In this document: positions 7,861 to 15,731 of the stretch, piece by piece | Position numbering within the stretch: position 1 is the first letter of the stretch | Layout of the letters: the number at the start of each line of letters is the position of its first letter | Assembly: GCF_900090285.1 (NCBI RefSeq) | Contig: NZ_LT607754.1 | Span: 5,296,001 to 5,360,000 of the forward strand | Direction: 5' to 3' | Source of the DNA: Micromonospora inositola | GTDB lineage: Bacteria > Actinomycetota > Actinomycetes > Mycobacteriales > Micromonosporaceae | DNA length: 64,000 nt | Program-made: the position numbers and the translations under genes | The notes under the pieces: model-generated | The model's input: only the letters and a program-made list of their open reading frames with translations | Databases searched by the model: none | What the model was told of the DNA's origin: nothing

Positions 7861-8634
7861 CTACGGGATCGGCGCGGGGCTCCGGTTGGCGCCCAGGGCG
7901 GCGACGATGCGGGGCAGGACCTCGCCGATCGGCTCCCGCAGCACCTCGTCGGCGAGGTGGTCGTACGGCGTCTGGTCCCGGTTGACGATCACGAGGCGGG
8001 CGCCGGCGTCGACCGCCACCGCGCAGAGCGACGCGGCGGGTTCCACCAGCAGGGAGCTGCCCACGGCGAGCAGGAGCTGCGACGCGGCGGCGATCTGCCG
8101 CGCCTGGGACAGCACGCGGTCGTCCAGGTACTCGCCGAAGAGCACCACGGCGAGCTTCAGGACCGCGCCGCAGTCGTGACACCTCGGATCGGTCTCCCCC
8201 GCGCGGACCCGGGTCAGCGTCCGCGCGGTCGGCGTCCGGGCACCGCATCCCGTGCACTGCACCTCGTGGATCGTGCCGTGCAGCTCGAGAACCCTGCGGG
8301 CTGCCAGGCCGGCGCGCTGGTGCAGACCGTCGACGTTCTGCGTGAGGACCCGGACCGCCGCACCGGACCGCTCCAGCTCGACCACGGCACGGTGGGCGGC
8401 GTTCGGCACGGCGTGCCAGGCGGGGTGATCGGCGTAGGTGCGCCAGAACCGGGCACGTGCCGCCGGATCGGCCATGAACCGGTCGTAGGTGAAGGCTTCC
8501 GCCGCGGCGGGGTCGCGAGTCCACACCCCGTTCGGGCCCCGGTAGTCCGGCACGCCCGAGTCGGTGGAGATCCCCGCCCCGGTCAGCATCGCCACCCGGG
8601 TGACGCCGCGCGTCCACCCCGCCGTCGCATCCAT
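7861..8634 (-). CDS. cobB: Sir2-family NAD-dependent protein deacylase
   Basis: A 257-residue cytoplasmic sirtuin that removes acyl groups from protein lysines using NAD+. Visible motifs in order: GAGISTDSGVPDYRG (NAD loop), TQNVDGLH, the catalytic His in LELHGTIHEV, two zinc pairs CTGC and CHDC, VGSSLLVEP and IVNRDQTP. The ATG at 8634 is chosen because the protein then begins just before the NAD domain and AGGATCACGGCC precedes it. It is divergent from the downstream mycothiol-type protein; the 98-bp gap is shared. Confidence 0.9.
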   Translation of the reverse strand: MDATAGWTRGVTRVAMLTGAGISTDSGVPDYRGPNGVWTRDPAAAEAFTYDRFMADPAARARFWRTYADHPAWHAVPNAAHRAVVELERSGAAVRVLTQNVDGLHQRAGLAARRVLELHGTIHEVQCTGCGARTPTARTLTRVRAGETDPRCHDCGAVLKLAVVLFGEYLDDRVLSQARQIAAASQLLLAVGSSLLVEPAASLCAVAVDAGARLVIVNRDQTPYDHLADEVLREPIGEVLPRIVAALGANRSPAPIP

Positions 8635-8732
8635 GGCCGTGATCCTAGGAAGCCGGACGTCCGTACCACCAACGCTTTTCCCCGCTCGCGCCCCGGTGGC
8701 GGACGCCGCCGGCTGCCGGCAGAGTCGACGGC

Positions 8733-9308
8733 ATGACGGCACTGACGGGAGCGGACGTCCGGGCGGCGGCGACGGCGATGGCCGCGGTTCTGGTCCCGCT
8801 GACCGGTCGGGACTGGGCCGCTCCCGCGGGATACCTGGAGTGGTCCTGCTGGACCACCGCGGCGCACGTCGCACACGACCTGCTCGCCTACGCCGGCCAG
8901 GTCGCCGGGCAGCCCAGCGACGGTTACCTCCCGTACGACCTGCGGGTGCGTTCGGACGCGGCGCCGGCGGAGGTGTTGCGGGTCGTCGACGCGTGCGCGC
9001 GGCTGCTGGCCGGCGTCATCGACGGCGCCGACCCCGCCGTACGGGCCTGGCACTGGGGGCCGACCGACCCGGAGGGCTTCGCCGCGATGGGCGTCGCCGA
9101 GATCCTGCTGCACACCCACGACGTCACCCGCGGCCTCGACGTCGACTGGCCGATGCCCGCTGACCTCTGCGCCAAGGTGGTGCGCCGGCTGTTCCCCGAC
9201 GTGCCGGCCGGAGAGCCGCCGGACGTGCTGCTCTGGCTGACCGGCCGCGCGGCACTCGGCGACCGTCCCCGCCGCACGTCGTGGTCCTGGCGGGCGGCAG
9301 TGTCCTGA
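8733..9308 (+). CDS. maleylpyruvate isomerase-fold / DinB-like protein
   Basis: A 191-residue protein with the four-helix MDMPI_N/DinB layout: WSCWTTAAHVAHDLLAYAG near residues 38-56 and EILLHTHDVTRG near residues 113-124. The His of AHDLL and the His/Asp of HTHD are the expected metal ligands. Actinobacterial members are metal-dependent, mycothiol-using transferases or isomerases; the substrate here is not known. It stands alone, divergent from the sirtuin, and runs toward the DUF1992 gene. A 7-bp G/C hairpin at 9316-9337 may end transcription between them. Confidence 0.7.
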   Translation: MTALTGADVRAAATAMAAVLVPLTGRDWAAPAGYLEWSCWTTAAHVAHDLLAYAGQVAGQPSDGYLPYDLRVRSDAAPAEVLRVVDACARLLAGVIDGADPAVRAWHWGPTDPEGFAAMGVAEILLHTHDVTRGLDVDWPMPADLCAKVVRRLFPDVPAGEPPDVLLWLTGRAALGDRPRRTSWSWRAAVS

Positions 9309-9362
9309 GCGGGCCGGCGGGCGCCGCCCTGCCCGCCCCCGAGTGGAGGCCGGGACGGCCGT

Positions 9363-9848
9363 TCAGCCGCGGCGCCGCCAGGGCAGGCGCCAGCGGCGCC
9401 GGGTCGTCGGCGGGGCGGCCGACGGCTCCACCGCCGCCGCGGTCAGCCGCTCGGCCGCCGTCCGCTCCCGGTCGGCCCGCCACCGGCGTACGGTGTCATC
9501 GGCGTTGACCGGGCGCACCACCACCCGGGGGCCGGTGGGCGTACGCAGCCACGCCACGATCTGTGCGTTCAAATCGGCGACGAAGGCGCGCACGGACTCC
9601 TCGGTGGGCAGGTCCCGCACCTCGTCGGGAAGCTGCTCGACCCGGCGGCGCAGCTGCAACGGCGTCGGCAGCAGCAGGTCGGTGGGAAGCGCCTCGCGCT
9701 CCAGGAAGCTCTTGATCCACCACGACTCGTCGTAGGGCAGGCCCCGGCCGGGGATCGGCTTGCCCGCCCCGGGCAGGTTGTCGAACTCGCCGCGCTCCTG
9801 GGCCGTGCGGATCTGCGCCTCGACCGCCGCCTCCCAGCCAATCGTCAC
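9363..9848 (-). CDS. DUF1992 (DnaJ-C28-type) protein
   Basis: A 161-residue protein with the DUF1992/DNAJC28 conserved block near the N-terminus: EAQIRTAQERGEFDNLPGAG, then GKPIPGRGLPYDESWWI and PLQLRRRVEQLP. The function of the family is unknown. The C-terminus is Arg-rich (WRLPWRRRG). GTG 9848 is chosen because GGGAGGTGG lies 8 nt upstream. The gene is divergent from the DUF1232 gene. Confidence 0.8.
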   Translation of the reverse strand: MTIGWEAAVEAQIRTAQERGEFDNLPGAGKPIPGRGLPYDESWWIKSFLEREALPTDLLLPTPLQLRRRVEQLPDEVRDLPTEESVRAFVADLNAQIVAWLRTPTGPRVVVRPVNADDTVRRWRADRERTAAERLTAAAVEPSAAPPTTRRRWRLPWRRRG

Positions 9849-10002
9849 CGCCGCCACCTCCCGCACCCACCGTATCCGCTGTCCGCGGTCGGTTTCAGCG
9901 CGTGCGGCCGGCCAAGCATTCCCCGCCGTGCCGCGTGCCGGGCGGGCCCGGGCGGTCCGGCGTAGATTCCTCGGTGGCCCGTACCCTGCGAAAGGACCCC
10001 GC

Positions 10003-10500
10003 GTGCGCGACTGGCTGATCGGGCTCGGCGTGGCGCTGGCCTGTCTGCTCGCGAGCTGGGCGCTGCTGGTGCTGCTCGCCCGGAGACTACCGCCGGGCAT
10101 CCTGCGCGACCTGGCCGCGTTCATCCCCGACTGTCTGACCACGGTGCGCCGGCTACGCAAGGACCCGCGGGTGCCCCGCCGCGCCAGGATCGCCATCGTC
10201 GTCGCGGGCCTCTGGCTGGCCAGCCCGATCGATCTCATCCCCGAGTTCCTGCCGGTCATCGGCCCGCTCGACGACATCGTCGTGGTCGCCCTCGCCCTGC
10301 GGTACGCCGGCCGGCAGGTGCCCCGGCAAGTGTTGCTCGACGCCTGGCCCGGTGAGCCGCGGCTGCTGCTGCGCCTGCTCGGCCCGCCGGCCGACGGGCC
10401 GGCTGGCGGACAAACCGACGGGCCGGGCAGGGGACCGGCCGGCGGACAAACCGACGGGCCGGGCAGGGGACCGGCCGGCGCAGCGCCGGTCGACCCCTGA
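10003..10500 (+). CDS. DUF1232 (YkvA-like) membrane protein
   Basis: A 165-residue protein with an N-terminal transmembrane segment (residues 4-26), then the DUF1232 core RRARIAIVVAGLWLASPIDL, IPEFLPVIGPLDD. The last 35 residues are a Gly/Pro-rich tail built by two tandem copies of a 12-residue unit, GGQTDGPGRGPA. GTG 10003 follows AAAGGA by 7 nt. No function is established for the family. Confidence 0.8.
   Translation: MRDWLIGLGVALACLLASWALLVLLARRLPPGILRDLAAFIPDCLTTVRRLRKDPRVPRRARIAIVVAGLWLASPIDLIPEFLPVIGPLDDIVVVALALRYAGRQVPRQVLLDAWPGEPRLLLRLLGPPADGPAGGQTDGPGRGPAGGQTDGPGRGPAGAAPVDP
10405..10476. repeat. tandem 36-bp direct repeat inside the DUF1232 gene
   Basis: Two identical 36-bp units (10405-10440 and 10441-10476) lie back to back, in frame, near the 3' end of the gene. 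A 36-bp in-frame unit can expand or contract by slippage without breaking the frame, so strains may differ in copy number. Confidence 0.85.
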
Positions 10501-10652
10501 GTGGCCGGTGGGCAGGCTGCTGGCCGCCCCGCCTGCGGCGTTCCTGCTGGCCCTGCTGCTCGCGCCAGGCCCCTGTCGCAGCGCTGAAGCGGCTGCTCGG
10601 GGTGTTCCTGCTCGGCCTGGTGGCATGGCGCCGCGTCGGACGGCGACCGTCC

Positions 10653-10691
10653 CGCCCCACCGAACGCACCTTCGTGGCGTTCGGTGGGGCG
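10653..10691 (+). terminator. strong stem-loop terminator
   Basis: CGCCCCACCGAACGC (10653-10667) pairs perfectly with GCGTTCGGTGGGGCG (10677-10691) around a 9-nt loop containing TTCG. There is no T-run, as is usual in such GC-rich genomes. The remaining 10501-10858 between genes shows no convincing coding sequence. Confidence 0.6.
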
Positions 10692-10858
10692 TCGGGGCTC
10701 GGATCCGCGCTGCTGCGGAGGTGCTCTTCCTCGCCGGCTGGCGACCGCGTCGCCGAACCCCTGCCGCGGCCGCCCGGTCGGCCTAGGGTGGGTGGCAGGA
10801 AGCTGGCCTGAGCAGGCGGGACGGTTCACGGTCGGTGCGGCATCCGGGAGGAGTGGAC

Positions 10859-11026
10859 GTGACAGATCCGGACGAGAACCGCGAGAAGACCCACAAGACC
10901 GACGACGTGCTCTTCTCACGCGACGGAGATCCCCACCACGACATTGACCAGGCCCCGCAGCCGGACGAGCACCTCGCCGTCCAGTTCACCCACGACGACG
11001 AGACGGAGACCGTCGGCGACGAGTGA
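10859..11026 (+). CDS. small acidic hypothetical protein
   Basis: A 55-residue, very acidic protein beginning VTDPDENREK and ending ETETVGDE. GGGAGGAG lies 5 nt before the GTG at 10859. I recognise no family. The high Asp/Glu/His content suggests a soluble, possibly unfolded protein. It converges on the GNAT gene with a 13-bp gap. Confidence 0.55.
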   Translation: MTDPDENREKTHKTDDVLFSRDGDPHHDIDQAPQPDEHLAVQFTHDDETETVGDE

Positions 11027-11039
11027 CGGGCGGTCGCGG

Positions 11040-11588
11040 TCAGGCCCGCCAGCGCACGTGCCGGTGCCCGTCGCGGGGGAACGGTGGCCGGGCCGGCAGC
11101 ACCTCCTGGAAGGCGTACCCGCTCTTCTCCGCCACCCGGCAGGAGGCGGGGTTGTCCACCTGGTGCAGCAGCTCCAGCCGAGTCAGCCCGCCCGCGGCGA
11201 ACCGGGCGAACGCCCACTCCGTGACGGCGGTGACCGCGCGCGGCGCCACTCCACGCCCGCGGGCCGGAGCCGCGGTCCAGTAACCCACCTCCGCGTACGG
11301 CCGCCCGGGCGTGACGTCCTTGAGCACCACGTTGGCCACCAACCGCTGCCCGTCCGGCGACAGCTCGAGCACGGCGAAGCTGAACCGGCGGTCGGCCGCC
11401 CAGCCCTGCCGGCTGCGCCGCAGGAACGCCCGGGCGTCGGCGGGAGTGCTGACCGGGTACCGGGTCCAGCTGCGCAGCACCGGGTCCCGGTACGCCGCCA
11501 GCAGGTCGTCGGCATCGTCGCCCCGCCACGGGCGCAGCAGCAGACCGGGCGCGGTGGAGGTGGGCGCGGCGCGCAGCTCGATCGACAT
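11040..11588 (-). CDS. GNAT family N-acetyltransferase
   Basis: A 182-residue RimJ/RimL-like acetyltransferase. It has LLLRPWRGDDADDLLAAYRD at the N-terminus, EVGYWTAAPARGRGVAPRAV (the Q/RxxGxG/A acetyl-CoA loop) in the middle, and RLELLHQVDNPASCRVAEKS followed by GYAF near the C-terminus. The acceptor is unknown. The ATG at 11588 is the natural N-terminus; no clear Shine-Dalgarno is seen. Confidence 0.8.
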   Translation of the reverse strand: MSIELRAAPTSTAPGLLLRPWRGDDADDLLAAYRDPVLRSWTRYPVSTPADARAFLRRSRQGWAADRRFSFAVLELSPDGQRLVANVVLKDVTPGRPYAEVGYWTAAPARGRGVAPRAVTAVTEWAFARFAAGGLTRLELLHQVDNPASCRVAEKSGYAFQEVLPARPPFPRDGHRHVRWRA

Positions 11589-11670
11589 CCCGGTAGTGTC
11601 GCCCGCCGTCGCGGCGCAGGCGAGACCCTCCGCCGCCGGGATGTCGATCCTCGCTGGTAGACCCTCAGCG

Positions 11671-11879
11671 ATGACCTCGACACCGATGACCTTCACGCTG
11701 ACGCCACGCGGGCCGTTCTCGCCGGTGATCAGCCACCGGATCCGCTCGGCCCGTTCTCCGCCGAGCTGATCGTGCTGCGCGGCGCCGGGGCCCCGGACGT
11801 GGCGCCCCGGCACGAGCAGCGGCTGCGCCAGGCCGTCCGGGACGCGTACCGCCTCGGCGGGGACGTCGACGACGCGTAG
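11671..11879 (+). pseudogene. collapsed DNA-3-methyladenine glycosylase-like remnant
   Basis: From 11686 a short frame reads MTFTLTPRGPFSPVIS, like the N-terminus of actinobacterial AlkA-type glycosylases. In another frame, DPLGPFSAELIVLRGAGAPD and then LRQAVRDAYRLGG run to a TAG at 11877-11879, like the C-terminal part of the same family. The middle about 150 residues are gone, and the two pieces meet near two copies of a GPFS-coding sequence, as if a deletion joined them out of frame. Family assignment is from memory of the motif and is moderate. Confidence 0.4.
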
Positions 11880-11914
11880 GGTGATCAAGGGATCGACGCG
11901 GTGGGAGGGGCCAC

Positions 11915-12565
11915 ATGGTCACGGTCGGGGCGCTGGTGGGGATCGGTCTGGTGGCGCTGGGTCTGGTGCTCACTCCCGGCCCGAACATGGTCTATCTGGT
12001 GTCCCGGTCGGTCACCCAGGGCCGGCGGGCGGGGCTGATCTCGCTGCTCGGCGTGGCCGTCGGCTTCCTGGTCTACCTGGCCGCCGCGGTGGCCGGCATC
12101 GCCACCGTCTTCGTGCTGGTGCCCCCGCTGTACACGGCGGTGAAGCTGGCCGGCGCGGCGTACCTGCTGTGGCTGGCCTGGCGGACGCTGCGCCCGGGCG
12201 GCCGGTCGGCGTTCGCGCCGGAGCCGCTGCCGGCGGACCGGCCGCGGCGACTGTTCACCATGGGCCTGGTCACCAACCTGCTCAACCCGAAGATCGCGAT
12301 CCTGTACGTGTCGCTGCTGCCGCAGTTCATCGACCCGGCGGGCGGCCACGTCGCCGCGCAGAGCCTGCTGCTCGGGCTCACCCAGATCGTGATCGCGCTG
12401 ACCGTCAACGCGCTGATCGTGCTCACCGCCGGCGGCATCGCGGCGTTCTTCGCCCGGCGGCCGTTCTGGCTGCGGGTGCAGCGCTGGGTGATGGGCACCG
12501 TGCTGGCCGGGCTGGCCGTACGGATCGCCGCCGACCGGTCCCGGGCGGCGCTGGTCACCTCCTGA
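11915..12565 (+). CDS. LysE/RhtB-family amino-acid exporter
   Basis: A 216-residue membrane protein with about six transmembrane helices. The hallmark TPGPNMVYLVSRSVTQGRRAG lies at residues 20-40 and TNLLNPKIAILY near 122-133. The family exports amino acids and related metabolites by proton exchange; the substrate here is not known. GGGAGGGG precedes the ATG. It converges on the NUDIX gene with a 20-bp gap. Confidence 0.88.
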   Translation: MVTVGALVGIGLVALGLVLTPGPNMVYLVSRSVTQGRRAGLISLLGVAVGFLVYLAAAVAGIATVFVLVPPLYTAVKLAGAAYLLWLAWRTLRPGGRSAFAPEPLPADRPRRLFTMGLVTNLLNPKIAILYVSLLPQFIDPAGGHVAAQSLLLGLTQIVIALTVNALIVLTAGGIAAFFARRPFWLRVQRWVMGTVLAGLAVRIAADRSRAALVTS

Positions 12566-12585
12566 CCGTTGGCCGCGCCGGCTGG

Positions 12586-13095
12586 TCAGAGCGCGTCCGG
12601 TTGGCCCAGCGCCGGGTGCCGCTGGCCGGGCCGGGCGTGCCAGGTGGGGGCGTCCTCACTCACGGTGGTCTCGATCCGCAGCCGTGACCAGTCGTCCAGC
12701 TCGGGCAGCTCGTCGGGGTCGAACCAGCCGACCTCGGTGGACTCGTCGCCGTCCGCCGTGGGCGTACCGCCGACCGGGCGGCAGCGGAACCACACGTTGA
12801 GGTATTCGCAGGCGTCGCCGTTGGGGTAGACGACCGGGTGGGTGGCGACGCCGCCGACCCGCTCGATCTCGACGCGTACCCCGGTCTCCTCGAGGACCTC
12901 CCGCAGCACCGCGTCCGCCGGCTGTTCACCCGGGTCGATCATGCCGGCCGGCAACGACCAGCGGCCGTTGTCGCCGCGCCGGGCCAGCAGCACCCGCCCG
13001 GCGGCGTCGCGCACCACGGCGCTGACCCCCGGCAGCAGGAGCAGATCGTTACCGATGTGTTTGCGCATCGTCGTGATGTACGGGGAGACGGGCAT
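12586..13095 (-). CDS. NUDIX hydrolase
   Basis: A 169-residue enzyme with a complete Nudix box: GMIDPGEQPADAV then LREVLEETGV (G-x5-E-x7-R-E-U-x-E-E-x-G-U). It should hydrolyse a nucleoside diphosphate linked to another moiety; substrate unknown. ATG 13095 follows AGGGTGAG. The 63-bp gap to the divergent coiled-coil gene must hold both promoters. Confidence 0.88.
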   Translation of the reverse strand: MPVSPYITTMRKHIGNDLLLLPGVSAVVRDAAGRVLLARRGDNGRWSLPAGMIDPGEQPADAVLREVLEETGVRVEIERVGGVATHPVVYPNGDACEYLNVWFRCRPVGGTPTADGDESTEVGWFDPDELPELDDWSRLRIETTVSEDAPTWHARPGQRHPALGQPDAL

Positions 13096-13158
13096 CCGCT
13101 CACCCTAGTGGCGACGCCGACCGGCTCTCCGCGCCGGAGCCACTAGACTTCGCGCTCG

Positions 13159-14298
13159 ATGGACGCCCAGCCCGCCACCACCCCCGCCGCCGACACCCGC
13201 CCCTGTGCCCACTGTGGACGGGAGGTGCCGCAGCGCGCCGGCGCGGGCCGGCCGTTCCGGTACTGCCGGGACAACGACGGCGCCTGCCAGCGGGCGTCGC
13301 GCAACTCCCGGATGCGCCACCGCACCGCCCCCGGCCTGCCCGGCCAGGTCGCCCGCACCTGGGAGGCGGTGGACCGGTTGGACCAGATCGTGGAGACCCT
13401 CACCGAGGCGCTGCACGCGGAGCTCTCCCCCGCCGGGGTGGAGCGGCAGCTCGCGCTGCTGCGCGCCGAGGCGGCCGCTCAGGTGGCCGCCGCGCACACC
13501 GAGCGGGACGAGGCCCGCCGCGATGCCGAGGACGCGGCCGCGACCGCCGTCCGCGACCGCCAGGAGGCCCGCGCGGCGGTCGCCGATCGGGACGCGGCCC
13601 GCGAGCGGGCGGACCGGGCCGTCGAGGAGTCCGGCCGCGCCGTCGGGCGGGCGGAGCAGGCCGAGACGGCCCGGGACGAGGCGCGGCGGGAGGCCAGCGC
13701 GGCGCAGGCGCTGCGGGTGCAGGCCGAGCGGGACCGGGACGACGCCCGCGCCGAGCTGCGTACCCTGCGGTCGGAGCTGGAGGGCGAGCGGCGACGTACC
13801 ACCGACCTCACCGCTGAGCGGGACGCCGCGCGCGGCGACGCCGAGCGGGCCACCCGCTCGGCCACTGAGGCCGTGGAGCGGGCCGAGCGGCTGCGCGTCG
13901 AGACCGCGCAGGCCCGCACGGAGGCTGAGGCCGCGCGCGCCGAGGCGGCCCGGGCGGGGGCGGCCGCCGCCGAGGCCGACCGGGCCCGTCAGCAGGCGTC
14001 CGACGCGCGGGGCCGGGCCGAGGCCGCGCGGCAGGAGGCGGTGGTGGCGGCGGTGGCGGCGCGCCAGGAGCTGGCGGCCCGGGCCGACGAGCGGGACAGC
14101 GTGGCGGCCGACCTGGGCGCCGCCCGCGCCGCCGCCGCGTCCGTCGAGGCCCGGCTGGCGGAGCTGACGGTACGGCTGCGGGCTGCCGAGGCCGACCGGG
14201 ACCTGGCCCAGCGGCGGGCGGCGCAGCTCGCCGACCAGGTCAGCGACCTGGCAGGCGCCCTGGCCCGGCTCAGCTCCCGCCGCCCCGAGAGCGCCTGA
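13159..14298 (+). CDS. zinc-finger plus long coiled-coil protein
   Basis: A 379-residue protein. The N-terminus has a putative zinc site (Cys16, Cys19, Cys36, Cys43). A predicted helical region at about 55-90 is followed by roughly 270 residues of Ala/Glu/Arg/Asp-rich heptads (RAEAARAEAARAG and similar), an almost pure coiled coil. This resembles actinobacterial scaffolding or DNA-organising proteins, but no ATPase motif is present. A TAGACT box lies at 13144-13149, 9 nt before the ATG, so the message may be nearly leaderless. Confidence 0.7.
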   Translation: MDAQPATTPAADTRPCAHCGREVPQRAGAGRPFRYCRDNDGACQRASRNSRMRHRTAPGLPGQVARTWEAVDRLDQIVETLTEALHAELSPAGVERQLALLRAEAAAQVAAAHTERDEARRDAEDAAATAVRDRQEARAAVADRDAARERADRAVEESGRAVGRAEQAETARDEARREASAAQALRVQAERDRDDARAELRTLRSELEGERRRTTDLTAERDAARGDAERATRSATEAVERAERLRVETAQARTEAEAARAEAARAGAAAAEADRARQQASDARGRAEAARQEAVVAAVAARQELAARADERDSVAADLGAARAAAASVEARLAELTVRLRAAEADRDLAQRRAAQLADQVSDLAGALARLSSRRPESA

Positions 14299-14307
14299 CC
14301 CGGGGAT

Positions 14308-14352
14308 GTTGACTGCTCAACTTTTGCGACCTAGTTTTGTTGAGTAAGCAAC
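14308..14352. promoter_or_regulatory. pair of MarR-type palindromes
   Basis: GTTGACTGCTCAAC (14308-14321) and GTTGAGTAAGCAAC (14339-14352) are two 14-bp dyads, 17 bp apart, sharing GTTGA and CAAC ends. This spacing and sequence are typical of MarR/DUF24 sites. They precede the hydrolase gene. No MarR gene lies next to it, so the regulator must be elsewhere or lost. Confidence 0.5.
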
Positions 14353-14411
14353 TATCTGAGATTGGGACGCCGCATGCGTATCGCGATCCTCCGCGCGAAG
14401 CGGGCAGGGCA

Positions 14412-15056
14412 GTGACCACCGCGCAGACCTTCCCGCCGGCCGTCGTGGTCACCGCGGGCAGCGCCGACCCGGCCGCACCGCTGGTGGTGCTGCTGCACGG
14501 CCGCGGCTCGCACGAGCGGGAGATCCTCGCCCTCGCCGACCACCTGCCGGCCGGCCCCACGTACGCGGCGGTGCGCGCGCCGATCGCCGAGGGCGGCGGG
14601 TATGCCTGGTTCGCCAACCGCGGCATCGGCCGCCCGGTGGCCGAGTCGCTGCGCGCGACGATGGACTGGTTCCGCGGGTGGCTCGACGCGGTGGCTCCCG
14701 CAGGCCGCCCGGTGGTGCTGATCGGGTTCAGCGGCGGTGCCGCGTTCGCCGGCGGGCTCCTCCTCGACGACCCGCACCGGTACGCCGGTGCCGCGATCCT
14801 GTACGGGACCCTGCCGTTCGACGCCGGCGTCCCCACCACGCCCGGCCGGCTGACCGGCGCGTCCGTCGTCGTGGCGCAGGGCGACCACGACACCGTCATT
14901 CCCCGCGAGCTGCTGGACCGCACCTGGACCTACCTGCTCGACGACTCTGGCGCCGGAACGGTCGCCCGCCGCGACCCGGTCGGGCACGGCATCGCCGCCC
15001 CGGCGCTGGCGACCGTGGCCGACTGGCTGCGTGAACAGCTCGCACTGCCCGCCTGA
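14412..15056 (+). CDS. phospholipase/carboxylesterase-family alpha/beta hydrolase
   Basis: A 214-residue serine hydrolase. It has LVVLLHGRGSHEREIL (oxyanion region), nucleophile elbow GFSGG, acid residue in QGDHDTVIP and catalytic His in VGHGIAAP. It resembles the MhqD-type esterases that accompany quinone or aromatic stress genes. The GTG at 14412 overlaps the TGA of a 13-codon ORF (14374-14415) as GTGA. A TTG at 14337 in the same frame is an alternative start. The paired palindromes upstream suggest MarR control. Confidence 0.75.
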   Translation: MTTAQTFPPAVVVTAGSADPAAPLVVLLHGRGSHEREILALADHLPAGPTYAAVRAPIAEGGGYAWFANRGIGRPVAESLRATMDWFRGWLDAVAPAGRPVVLIGFSGGAAFAGGLLLDDPHRYAGAAILYGTLPFDAGVPTTPGRLTGASVVVAQGDHDTVIPRELLDRTWTYLLDDSGAGTVARRDPVGHGIAAPALATVADWLREQLALPA

Positions 15057-15128
15057 GTGAGCGCCCGCACATCGCCGAGGGCCGGGACGGGACAGCGGGC
15101 AGCGCCCGTCGGCGGCGATGATGCCCAG

Positions 15129-15719
15129 GTGGGAAAGACGTACGAACGCATCGACGGCCGGCTGCGCACCTTCATCGAGGAGCAGCCGATGTTCTTCACC
15201 GCCACCGCGCCGCTGTCCGGCGACGGCACGGTCAACCTCTCCCCCAAGGGGTTGCGCGGCTCCTTCGCGGTCGTCGACGACCGGACGGTCGCCTACCTGG
15301 ACTTCGCCGGCTCCAACGCCGAGACGATCGCCCACCTGCGGGAGAACGGCCGGATCACGCTGATGTGGTGCGCGTTCTCCGGCCCGCCGAACATCGTGCG
15401 GGTGCACGGCCGCGGCGAGCCGGTGTTCCGCGACGATCCCCGCTGGGCCGCCCTGGTCCGGCTCTTCCCCGACATCGACGCCGGCGCGCACGGCCTGCGC
15501 GCGATCATCCTGGTACGTGCCGAGCTGATCCGCGACACCTGCGGCTACGCGGTGCCGCTGATGACCTACGACGCCGACCGGGACCTGCACGGCAAGCGCT
15601 TCGCCCGCGAGGACGACGCCTCGCTGAGCGCGTACTTCGCCACGAAGGAGCACGTCGCCACCAGCATCGACGGGCTGCCCGGCCTACCGCTGCCGCTGCC
15701 GCCGACCCCGACGGTGTGA
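15129..15719 (+). CDS. pyridoxamine 5'-phosphate oxidase-family protein
   Basis: A 196-residue flavin-binding split-barrel protein: MFFTATAPLSGDGTVNLSPK, then LDFAGSNAETIAHLRENG and GRITLMWCAFSGPPNIVRVH. Members bind FMN or F420; the physiological reaction is unknown. GTG 15129 gives the usual family start (VGKTYERIDGRLRTF); GTG 15057 just after the hydrolase stop is in frame and would add 24 residues. It converges on the peptide transporter with a 12-bp gap. Confidence 0.75.
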   Translation: MGKTYERIDGRLRTFIEEQPMFFTATAPLSGDGTVNLSPKGLRGSFAVVDDRTVAYLDFAGSNAETIAHLRENGRITLMWCAFSGPPNIVRVHGRGEPVFRDDPRWAALVRLFPDIDAGAHGLRAIILVRAELIRDTCGYAVPLMTYDADRDLHGKRFAREDDASLSAYFATKEHVATSIDGLPGLPLPLPPTPTV

Positions 15720-15731
15720 CCGCCGGGCCGG

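Noticed and set aside
10501..10858. Possible small membrane protein (LKRLLGVFLLGLVAW)
   Set aside because: Only a short hydrophobic stretch with no start or ribosome site; the region is better explained by a terminator.
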